The notes under the pieces: model-generated | Told to the model about the DNA's origin: nothing | Seen by the model: only the letters and a program-made list of their open reading frames with translations | The model's database searches: none | In this document: one piece after another, positions 1 through 7,101 of the stretch | Layout: each line of letters begins with the position of its first letter | Position numbering within the stretch: position 1 is the first letter of the stretch | Position numbers and translations under genes: made by a program | Assembly (NCBI GenBank): GCA_025774935.1 | Contig: JALGZK010000031.1 | Coordinates: 1-12,199 of the forward strand | Length of the DNA: 12,199 nucleotides | Origin: a bacterium | GTDB lineage: Bacteria > Joyebacterota > Joyebacteria > Joyebacterales > Joyebacteraceae | Direction of reading: 5' to 3'

Positions 1-2695
1 ACCAGCGTCGAGCTCCTCGTCGAGGAGAACGCGGACCGAACGGCCTGCGACGTTGTAGACGGTGATCTGCGTGCGACCAGCCTCGCGGATGCTGTACGAG
101 ATCTTCGTGACCGGGTTGAACGGGTTCGGGAACGCCTGAGAAAGCACGTTCTTGTACCCGCCGTCGACCACGCCGGTCCCGTCGCCGCCGGGCGAGACTG
201 CGAAGTACGTCCCCATCGCGTCGTCCATGACCTGGACGCGATGTGCCATGCCCGTGTGGTAATACCCCTCGGGCGTGTAGTTCGACGCACCGCCGTCCCA
301 CGTCCCGTCCATGATGAACTCAACGCCGAACGGGTAGTTGACGGTCTTGTAGCCGAGCGTCTGGTGCGTGTACGCGACACCGGCCGGCCTGTGCGTGCCG
401 TCGGCCTTGATGTACTCGAGCGCGAGCTCCGCGCCGGGGATCCCGGCGAACGGCTGCACCACGTCGAAGTAATTCAACGTCGGGCAGGCCGCACGCGCGA
501 TGGCCTCGCCGCCGCCGATGAAGTCGCCGCCGCCAGGCGCCTCAACAATGCCCGGGACACTGTCGACCGTCACGGCGCCGACCGAGTTCTCGACGTAGTC
601 GGACGCGAGCCAGGTCTCGTAGAACGAGAGCGTCTCCTTCCCGACCTGCATCAGCTCCTTGCCGATGTCGTTGCCGGAGAGGATCAGGTTGCGATCGCCG
701 CCAACACCGGCCTCCTGCAACCACTGGATCAGGTTGTACTGATCCGGTGCCTTGATGGTGTAGGCGTCGAACTCGTTCACGAACCAGATCTGGGTGTGGT
801 AGTACTTCATGCCCGTGGTGTCGGGACCGTTCGACTGGTCGGTGCTGCCGGACGGAACCTCCACGTCGTACTTCTCATACTCGTAGCCCAGCGTCTGGAG
901 CGCTTCGCGGTAGTAGTACTCCGAGCTGTGGAGGTAGTCGCGCTGCTCGCTCGGGGTAAGACGCCCGTGCTTGTCGACCAGCAGGATGCCTCTGTCGACC
1001 GTCGTCGCCGTGATCGGCAGGATCGACATCTCGAACCACGAGTTGGGCGCGGCGCTCGGGTAGACCGCCACGTTGCCAACGTCATCCGTGCACTCGTAAT
1101 AGTACCGGATGATGGACCCCGGGACGATTTCGACAGACGGCGGAGGCGTAATCCACCACTCGCTCTGCGGATCCTCGCGGTGGCAGTTGTACGAGCTCCA
1201 TGTCATGCCCTCGTCGTTCGAGGCGAGAAGGAGCAGCGACGCGATGCCGTCGTCGTCCTTGACGCGGATCCTGGCGCTGTCCAGGAGCGCGTCTGCCATG
1301 TTGTCCTGGAACCAGTCGTTGAACGAGTTCCACGTGTCGCGCGTGAACGTCGTCCCCGCATCGCCGGAAGGTACGCCGACCCGCTGACGGTTGATCAGGA
1401 GACCCGCCATGTGCGGCTCGGTCGCCACGTCGTCGTTCTGGAGCTCCCAGCGGATCGAGAGCCAGTCGTTGCCGGCGAACGCGTCCCAGTCGTCGGTCCA
1501 GACGCCCCAGAAGGGACCTCCGTACCACCAGCCGGGCGCCTCGTCGACGAACCCGGCCGGGTCCGTCACGCACGCGAAGTCGTCGTTCGATGCCAGCGAG
1601 AGGTTGAAGATGTCGTTCGCGGGACGCGGGAGATCGACCCACTGGTCCCACTGGCCGATGAGCGTCGGAGCGGCGCTGAGGTCGATCGGCGGGCTCACGA
1701 ACCAGGAGTACTGCCCGTCGACCATCGTGCTCGTGAACGGATCGACCGCACATCCAGCTGCCGCAGTCACGGTCGTCGCACGTGAAGTCGCGACCGGTCA
1801 CGAAGTCGGTGCAGAACTGACCGCGCCAGAACACGATGCCGGTCTGACCTGAGGCCACGGTGCCATCGTGGACCCAGCCCATGTTGCCGGACTCCGCGTC
1901 GTCCATCCAGAAGTCGCCGCCCGGGCCGGCCCACGTGATGTTGTCGAGCTGCCAGGCGCCGTCCTGGACGGAGTTGTTCGGCGGCCCGTTGTTGTACTGG
2001 TCCTGCGACGAGTACGCGCCGTCCGACTCGAACCGGAACCTGAGGTCTACGGTCATTCCCGCATACGTCGACAGGTCGAGCGAGATGTGACCGTGCGCAG
2101 GGCTGTCCCAGTCCTGGGACATGCCCGGCTTCCCTGCGAAGCCCGGGTTGTTCGCGGTGTAGAGCGTCGTCCACGTACCACCGCCATCGTCGGAGATGTC
2201 GACGTAGCCGTAGTCGTAGTCGTGCTCCATCGCGAACCGCTGGTCCCAGTCCAGGGTCAGAGGATCCCCGCCGGTCGTGTTGGCCGCGACCTCCGGGAAG
2301 CTCCTCTCCAGAATCTGAAGCCAGTCATTCGCATAGCCACGCGGCTGGCGCCAGCAATCGTTGTTCGTGCCGCACCACCACGTGCTGTCGCCGAGATAGG
2401 CAAACCCGCCGATCCGGATGGTGTCGTGGTGCCAGTAGTTCTCCTGGCCCAGCGTTCCACTCCGGTCAAACGTCGTCCAGCCGGCGTTGTCGCCAGTCTC
2501 GTCCTCGAAATTCGCGTCGAAGATCCAGAGGGTCTCCAGCCTGGTCCCTCTGAGCTCTTCTGACGCAGGTGCCGCCTGCCAGGGCCTTTCAACCGCGCTC
2601 TGGAGGTCCATGTTCAGCTCCGTTGCAAAGGCGCCGCCCACGAACGCAACCAGGAAAAGGCTGACAGCCAGCACTGTCAGAGGCTGGTTCTTCAT
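1..2695 (-). CDS. Large exported multidomain protein with FlgD-like C-terminal sorting domain; frameshifted, 3' end off window
   Basis: The ATG at 2695 is chosen because it starts a clear signal peptide (MKNQPLTVLAVSLFLVAFVG, cleavage likely after AFA near residue 24). Residues 55-255 form an all-beta, Trp/Asp-rich segment (YVDISDDGG, WQLDNI) like the MAM/choice-of-anchor domains of secreted peptidases. A second such segment starts near 260. After residue 316 (Cys, codon 1750-1748) sense continues only in another frame, from GTC at 1746, open without a stop to base 1. That part holds an Ig-like stretch (RYYYECTDDVGN, about 1100), a segment with glutamine-amidotransferase-like pattern (ILLVDKHGR, then IWFVNEF, then LILSGNDIG, about 1020-660), and FPNPFNPVTKISYS plus VYNVAGR (about 135-40), the start of an FlgD-Ig/type IX-sorting-like domain. 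At least 898 residues are encoded if joined. I see no catalytic motif, so the function is unknown; it is probably surface-attached or secreted. It has its own strong promoter and is separate from the operon upstream. Confidence 0.85.
1740..1771 (-). other. Single-nucleotide frameshift site in the exported-protein gene
   Basis: Upstream of here the protein reads sensibly in the frame of the ATG at 2695 (CDDRDCGSWMC). Past 1748 that frame becomes Arg/Pro/His-rich nonsense. The frame one base further reads VDPFTSTMVDGQYSWFVSPP and stays good to the window edge. Removing one G of the GCGGTC stretch (1747 or 1746) gives a smooth join, WMC-VDPF. No slippery heptamer or strong pause structure is obvious, so an assembly error or a recent single-base insertion is more likely than programmed frameshifting. 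Confidence 0.75.
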
Positions 2696-2984
2696 TCGCT
2701 CAATCCCCCCCCATGAGGTGATCTGCTCATCCCTCTTCGCATCTATGCTTCGAACGCCCCGACCGCTCACTCCGCGAGTCTGTCCAACTCTCGGCGCGAT
2801 GGCCGAGGTGTCGTTTCGGGGTGTAGAAGGCACATCTCGCGCTATGACGCAATCCCAGGTGCTAAGAAACGACTCGAGCATGCTGTCTGCAGACGAATAA
2901 ACCCACCCGTCCGCAAGATGGAGCCATCTCGCACAAACGTGGGTGGGTCGAAAGCACGCAGCACTCTCGCTATTTCCCGACTCA
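2696..2984 (-). ncRNA. Long structured 5' leader of the exported-protein gene
   Basis: The predicted transcript start (about 2984) lies about 290 nt before the ATG. On the RNA strand a first hairpin pairs CGAGAG (2969-2964) with CTTTCG (2954-2949), including one G-U pair. A nested element follows: outer stem ACCCACCC (2948-2941) with GGGTGGGT (2908-2901), inner stem GCGAGATG (2932-2925) with CATCTTGC (2920-2913) around a GCTC loop, separated by an 8/4 nt asymmetric internal loop. Further on, GTCGTTTC (2873-2866) can pair with GAAACGAC (2817-2810). I do not recognise a known riboswitch class. No T-tract follows the nested stem, so it is not a plain terminator. It could be a regulatory or stabilising leader. 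Confidence 0.45.
2705..2712 (-). promoter_or_regulatory. G8 tract serving as ribosome binding site of the exported-protein gene
   Basis: A run of eight G on the RNA strand sits 9 nt before the ATG at 2695. It is the only purine-rich Shine-Dalgarno-like stretch there. Homopolymers of this length can slip, which would change the spacing between binding site and start. Confidence 0.45.
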
Positions 2985-2990
2985 GAGAAC

Positions 2991-3019
2991 ATTATAACAG
3001 GAGTCCGGGGGTGTGTCAA
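2991..3019 (-). promoter_or_regulatory. Near-consensus sigma70 promoter with extended -10
   Basis: On the minus strand, TTGACA (3019-3014) is followed by a 17-bp spacer and TATAAT (2996-2991). TG one base before the -10 box gives an extended -10 (TGTTATAAT). Both hexamers are perfect consensus, which is rare in such GC-rich DNA. Transcription should begin near 2984 and drive the exported-protein gene at 2695. No other gene lies between. Confidence 0.88.
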
Positions 3020-3033
3020 CGATTCGGGGGAAT

Positions 3034-3054
3034 ACACAAGAACAGGTTCTGTGT
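3034..3054. promoter_or_regulatory. Imperfect palindrome upstream of the -35 box, possible operator
   Basis: The plus strand reads ACACA AGAAC AG GTTCT GTGT. The core AGAAC-N2-GTTCT (3039-3050) is a perfect inverted repeat, extended by ACAC/GTGT with one unpaired A. It lies 15 bp upstream of the -35 box, where an activator could bind. A chance palindrome or part of a weak operon terminator is also possible. Confidence 0.3.
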
Positions 3055-3229
3055 CAGGTAATCGGGGCCGATTCGAGCGCCCTGGAAGGCACCGAACGGG
3101 AGCTCGCAAGCCCTGCGGCGGGGGTCATCGGCCGGAGTGCCTCCCCCACCACGCCTCATCCGCCGCCCGTGCCGGAGGCGCAAGGCTATGTGACTGTTCG
3201 TCATTATGGTTAGGGGGTCCCGCCGCCGA
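3055..3229. other. Intergenic stretch after the operon, no gene seen
   Basis: Together with the promoter region this is about 210 nt between the TAG of the glycosyltransferase gene (3230) and the -35 box. It contains a short inverted repeat, AATCG GGGC CGATT (3060-3073), and a weak TGAC/GTCA repeat near 3190-3205, but no T-tract, so no canonical rho-independent terminator is visible. Short open frames here have no recognisable content. Confidence 0.5.
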
Positions 3230-5695
3230 CTACGGTGCAGACGCCTCGAGCTCCCGGACGAGGGAGTCGATGGCCTCGATCCGCTCCCCGCCCAGGTCGA
3301 GATGGCGCCGGTAGTGGTAGGCCGCCAGGTTCGGGTTGCCTGCGTGGAACTGGTAGGTGAGCGCGAGGTTCAGGTGTGCGGGCGCGAAGTCCCGGTCTAT
3401 GCGCAGCTCGGACTCGTATTCACGGATCGCGTCATCGTGGCGCCCCATCTCGCTGAGGATGACGCCCGTCATGAAATGGCCGTGGTCGAGCGTCGGCTCC
3501 ATCCGGAGCGCGCGGCCCATGAGGTCCAGCGCCTCGTCGAGAAGCGCCATGTCCCTCTTGAGCATCGCGAGCCGCCTGAGTGGTTCGCCGGAGGCGGGGG
3601 CCAGTCGGGCCGCGTCCTCATACTCCGCGACCGCCTCGACCGGCCGGCCCGCGAGCGTCAGAGAGTCGGCCCTCGCCATCGCCCTCGCGGCGGCCGGAGG
3701 CACCTCGGCGCGCCCCGGTCGCGCGATGAGACCGAGGTAGAACTCGATCTCCGGCCTCTCCCGCCCATCGGCGTCGTGTCGCGCTGCCTCCTCGAACGCC
3801 GCGACCGCTTCCTCCGGCCTCCCCGTTCTGTAGAAGACGATGCCTCTCTCCTTGAGTGCCATCGCGTTTTCGGGCTCGCCCGCGAGGAGCGTGTCGAGCT
3901 GCGCCATCGCCGCGTCGTAGTCGCCGACGCGCTCGTGAGCGATCGCGAGGTTGACCCGCGCGGCAGCGTAGCCGGGATCGAGCCGAACGGCGTTTCTGAA
4001 CATCTCGACCGCCTCCTCGCCCTCACCGCTGTCCGCGAGGAGCGCGCCGAGGTTCAGGTAGCTCTTGGGGTAGAACGGGTCGATCGAGATCGATCGTCTG
4101 TACTCCATGATCGCGCGCTCGGTGTCGCCGCGCTCCCCGTAGATGATGCCAAGTCTGTAGTGCGACTGCGCAAACCCCTTCCCCCGGTCCACCCCGTAGA
4201 AGTTCGTGTTGACGACGAACCCGAGGACCACGAGCGCCACCACGGGAACGACCAGGCTCCGCCACTCCCCTCCCCTGACGAGCCTGACGAACTCGAAGAC
4301 GGCGTACGACGCGCCGATGATGAGGACCGGGACCGCGGGCAAGCGATAGCGGGCGAGCACGAAGAACGCCACCACCGACAGCACGTAAATTGCGAAGAAG
4401 AGCGAGAGGAGGAACGAGCGACGTCGTCTCAACGTGAGCCCCAGGCCGAGGAGACCCAGCGGCGCGAGGAACGCGAAGCCCGGCAGGGGGAACGAGAGCA
4501 GGCGGGAGTAGCGACTCTGGAAGTAGTAGTTCTCGAGCTGCGGCAGCTCGTACGAGCTCGTCGCCCACGAGAGCTTCCGCACGAGGAGCTTCATCCATCG
4601 GCCCGGGTTCTCGGAGATGAACGCGCGCGCACGGCCGTACCAGTACGACGACACCTCGGACGGGGCCAGCTCGCGCCCGAGCGCTTCCTCAGCGAGCGTC
4701 TTCCCGTCCGGGTCGTTCACGATGTCGAGCCCCGGGGGAAGCGCGTAGCTCCCCGACGAGATCTCGCTGTTTCCGATGTAGAAGTTGAGCCCGCCGTTCG
4801 ACGTGACCAGCACGAAGTCCCGCGACACGACGAAGTTCCGGATCGTCACGGGCATGAGGACCACGAGAACCCCAAGAAGGAGGAGCCCCGCGGCCACCGC
4901 GGGCGACCAGCGACCCGAAGTCACGAGCCTGCGACCTCCCGGCCGGGCCGGTCGCCGCCCGCCCTCGTCGCGCCTCTTCCCCGCCGTCTCGCCGTCCCTA
5001 CGCGTCCTTCTGCCCGGTCCGAACCAGACCCACAAGAGCGCGGCCGGCACGAACACGAGCACCGCCGCGCGGCCGATCGCTGAGAGCCCGAGAGCCACTC
5101 CGCTGAGCGCGTAGAGCTGTGGCTTCCCCGTCGCGTCCGCGCGGACCAGCAGGAAGAGAGCGACGAGGTTGAGAAGCACGAGGAGGGGCGTGAGGATGAT
5201 CGATCCGTCGTAGAAGATCAGGGCGCCGTAGGCGGCCGCGACGAGCCCGGCCAGAATGCCGACCTTCCTGTCGAAGACCTCCTTGCCGAGGAGATACACG
5301 AGGACGGCGGAGAGCGATCCGAGACCCGCCTGGATCATCCGGATGAGGAGGAGGTCTCTGCCGAAGAGCCTGTAAATCGCCGCGAGGAAGTACGGATAGA
5401 GGGGCGTCATGAAGAACGCCTCTCGGGGTGCGGTTCCCCCCGCGATCTCCCTCGCCCAGCGGTCGTAGTACTTGGCGTCGAGGCCTAGAGTCTGGAAGAA
5501 GGGTGTGTAGCGAATCTCGAGGGTGTAGATCACGCGGAGGAGGAGCGCGCACGCGAAGATGACGGCCGGCCAGAACCAGGGCGAGTCCACGACCGAACGC
5601 GGCGACCACCCGGCCTCGACCGGCTTCGCGTCATGGTGCGTGTTCTTCTTCCGGGAACGTGCGCTCATCTCACCGCCGTGGAACGCGGGCTGCAC
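3230..5695 (-). CDS. GT-C-type membrane glycosyltransferase (PMT/ArnT-like) with C-terminal TPR repeats
   Basis: A protein of up to 821 residues. Residues 40-500 are polytopic: a first helix at about 40-60, then a loop with LDAKYYDRW, whose Asp73 matches the acidic residue after the first helix of GT-C enzymes that use polyprenyl-phosphate sugars. PLYPYFLAAIY (98-108) follows, then further helices, and RYRLPAVPVLI (449-459) in the last part of the membrane domain. A basic Arg/Gly-rich loop spans about 226-262. Residues 508-805 hold about eight TPR units (for example YRLGIIYGERGDTERAIMEY and YLNLGALLADSGEGEEAVEM). By analogy with TMTC proteins the TPRs should face the periplasm. The start is uncertain: GTG at 5695 lies 9 nt after the previous stop but lacks a binding site; ATG at 5668 (MSARSRKK) follows GGCGGTGAG and is my slight preference. 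Probably the last gene of the operon. Acceptor and sugar are unknown. Confidence 0.85.
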   Translation of the reverse strand: MQPAFHGGEMSARSRKKNTHHDAKPVEAGWSPRSVVDSPWFWPAVIFACALLLRVIYTLEIRYTPFFQTLGLDAKYYDRWAREIAGGTAPREAFFMTPLYPYFLAAIYRLFGRDLLLIRMIQAGLGSLSAVLVYLLGKEVFDRKVGILAGLVAAAYGALIFYDGSIILTPLLVLLNLVALFLLVRADATGKPQLYALSGVALGLSAIGRAAVLVFVPAALLWVWFGPGRRTRRDGETAGKRRDEGGRRPARPGGRRLVTSGRWSPAVAAGLLLLGVLVVLMPVTIRNFVVSRDFVLVTSNGGLNFYIGNSEISSGSYALPPGLDIVNDPDGKTLAEEALGRELAPSEVSSYWYGRARAFISENPGRWMKLLVRKLSWATSSYELPQLENYYFQSRYSRLLSFPLPGFAFLAPLGLLGLGLTLRRRRSFLLSLFFAIYVLSVVAFFVLARYRLPAVPVLIIGASYAVFEFVRLVRGGEWRSLVVPVVALVVLGFVVNTNFYGVDRGKGFAQSHYRLGIIYGERGDTERAIMEYRRSISIDPFYPKSYLNLGALLADSGEGEEAVEMFRNAVRLDPGYAAARVNLAIAHERVGDYDAAMAQLDTLLAGEPENAMALKERGIVFYRTGRPEEAVAAFEEAARHDADGRERPEIEFYLGLIARPGRAEVPPAAARAMARADSLTLAGRPVEAVAEYEDAARLAPASGEPLRRLAMLKRDMALLDEALDLMGRALRMEPTLDHGHFMTGVILSEMGRHDDAIREYESELRIDRDFAPAHLNLALTYQFHAGNPNLAAYHYRRHLDLGGERIEAIDSLVRELEASAP

Positions 5696-5704
5696 GACGC
5701 AGCA

Positions 5705-7051
5705 CTACTCGATGTAGCCGAGAGACCGGAGCTGCTCTCTGATCTCGTCGTCGATCGGTGACGGGATCGGCTCCTGACCCTCGGTCGCCTCACCGGACTC
5801 GTAGGTGTCTATCTCCACCACGGGACGGAGTTCGAGGAGCTCCGGCTCCATGATCTCCGTCAGGACCCTGCCGTCCATGTCGCGCCCGACGGGGAGACCG
5901 AGGAGCGCGAGAACGGTCGGTCCGATGTCGAGGACCGTCGCGTCGGCAACCTCAAGGCCTCCGGCGATGCCGGGACCCATGACGAAGACGACGCCCTCTT
6001 CCCTGTGCATGTCGAACCCCGTCGCCCCCTCGCCCTCGAAGTCAGCGCGCCCCACGTGACCGGCGAACCCGTGGTCCGAGCACACGATGACGGTCGTGCT
6101 CTCGTCGGCGAGATCGAGTAGCTCTCCGATGATGACATCCGTCTGCTCGTAGTATCGGTCGATCGCGGGAGCGAACGTGGCGACTGCCTCCGGGCTGAGC
6201 TCCCACGGCCACGCTTCGGGTTCCATGTGTCTCCAGAAGGTGTGGCACGTGAGGTCGACTCCCCGGAAGTAGACCGCCGTGAGGTCGGTCGGCACGGTTC
6301 GGGTCAGATGCTCCGCCAGCGCGAGCTTCGTCAGGTCGCTCGCGTAGATGCGCGTGAGTTCTGCGAGGAGCGACTGTACCTCCGGGTCGTCGAGGTGGTC
6401 TGTCGTGCCCAAGTAGCGAGCCACGTCCTCGACGGGCACGGAGTCCGCCGCAACCCTGAACCCGGCGACCTCCCCGAGGAGCTCCGGAGGGTGGACGGCC
6501 TGGGCCATGCGGTCCGCGTGCGTGTCCGTCTCGGTCTCCCTGCGGTCCCACTCGAGCAGGCGGAAGAAGCTCGAGGAGACCATGTAGCCGTCGACCTCCT
6601 CCACGGGCCACGTCACGAGCCACCCGATGAACCCGGCGGTCCTGTCGGCCGCGTTGAGGATCTGCCAGAGGGCCTTCGCACGCCTGAGGTTGGAGCTCAC
6701 CGGGGTGGCGACGGCAGTGTGGCCCCTGTCGACGAGGAACCCCTGCACGCCGTGCTTCTCCTCGGTCTTGCCGGTGGCGATGGTCGTCCAGATGCTCGGC
6801 GAGCGGTACGGGGCGATCGAACGGAGAACGCCGGACGCGCCCTCGCGCTGGAACCCGGCGAGGTTCGGGAGGCGCCCTTCCTCGACCAGCCGCTCGACCC
6901 GCCCCCAGTCCATGCCGTCGACGCCGATGAGAAGAACGCGCGGCTCGAGGGGAAGCGAACCGGCCCGGTCGCCCGCCGGCCAGGGCTGGACGACAACGAT
7001 CGCGACGGCGACCCCTATGAGAATGAGGGCAATGAGGATGTTCTTCTTCAC
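5705..7051 (-). CDS. Alkaline-phosphatase-superfamily phosphodiesterase, membrane-anchored (paralog E)
   Basis: 448 residues starting at GTG 7051, preceded by GGGAGGA (7061-7055). The frame is open far upstream, but only this start gives a sensible N-terminus: a membrane helix at residues 4-21 (NILIALILIGVAVAIVVV), making a periplasm-facing anchored enzyme. Catalytic pattern of type I phosphodiesterase/nucleotide pyrophosphatases: Asp45 (GVDG), predicted nucleophile Ser84 (RSPSIWTT, then ATGK), Asp266 and His270 (RGVDLTCHTFW), Asp326-His327 (SDHGF), His349. The family signature GWLVTWP (143-149) is present. The C-terminus is the shared tail SPIDDEIREQLRSLGYIE. It begins 50 nt after paralog D and ends just before the glycosyltransferase. 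It likely cleaves or transfers a phosphate or sulfate ester on an envelope substrate. The substrate is not readable. Confidence 0.88.
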   Translation of the reverse strand: MKKNILIALILIGVAVAIVVVQPWPAGDRAGSLPLEPRVLLIGVDGMDWGRVERLVEEGRLPNLAGFQREGASGVLRSIAPYRSPSIWTTIATGKTEEKHGVQGFLVDRGHTAVATPVSSNLRRAKALWQILNAADRTAGFIGWLVTWPVEEVDGYMVSSSFFRLLEWDRRETETDTHADRMAQAVHPPELLGEVAGFRVAADSVPVEDVARYLGTTDHLDDPEVQSLLAELTRIYASDLTKLALAEHLTRTVPTDLTAVYFRGVDLTCHTFWRHMEPEAWPWELSPEAVATFAPAIDRYYEQTDVIIGELLDLADESTTVIVCSDHGFAGHVGRADFEGEGATGFDMHREEGVVFVMGPGIAGGLEVADATVLDIGPTVLALLGLPVGRDMDGRVLTEIMEPELLELRPVVEIDTYESGEATEGQEPIPSPIDDEIREQLRSLGYIE

Positions 7052-7054
7052 GCG

Positions 7055-7061
7055 TCCTCCC
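7055..7061 (-). promoter_or_regulatory. Shine-Dalgarno site fixing the GTG start of paralog E
   Basis: GGGAGGA lies 3 nt before GTG 7051. It decides against the much longer upstream reading of this frame, which overlaps paralog D out of frame and has Arg-rich shadow content. Confidence 0.75.
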
Positions 7062-7101
7062 GGCGTGCGTTCGGGCGGTCGTGGCGTGACTCGACTCGCC
7101 T

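Noticed and set aside
1740-1771. Programmed ribosomal frameshift
   Set aside because: No slippery heptamer or clear downstream stimulatory structure was seen at the join.
241-1785. Long plus-strand open frame of 514 codons
   Set aside because: Arg/Val-rich with no recognisable motif. It lies exactly antisense to the exported protein, whose own frame makes sense.
2901-2948. Nested stem as a transcription terminator or attenuator
   Set aside because: It is followed by TTTATTCG and not by a T-run. The coding gene continues downstream from the same promoter.
2696-3109. N-terminal extension of the exported protein upstream of ATG 2695
   Set aside because: The frame is open, but part of it lies upstream of the promoter, and the signal peptide begins at 2695.
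3055-3229. Rho-independent terminator at the operon end
   Set aside because: Only short inverted repeats without a T-tract are present.
3206-5083. Long plus-strand open frame of 625 codons
   Set aside because: Antisense to the GT-C/TPR gene; Arg/Glu/His-rich shadow typical of GC-rich DNA.
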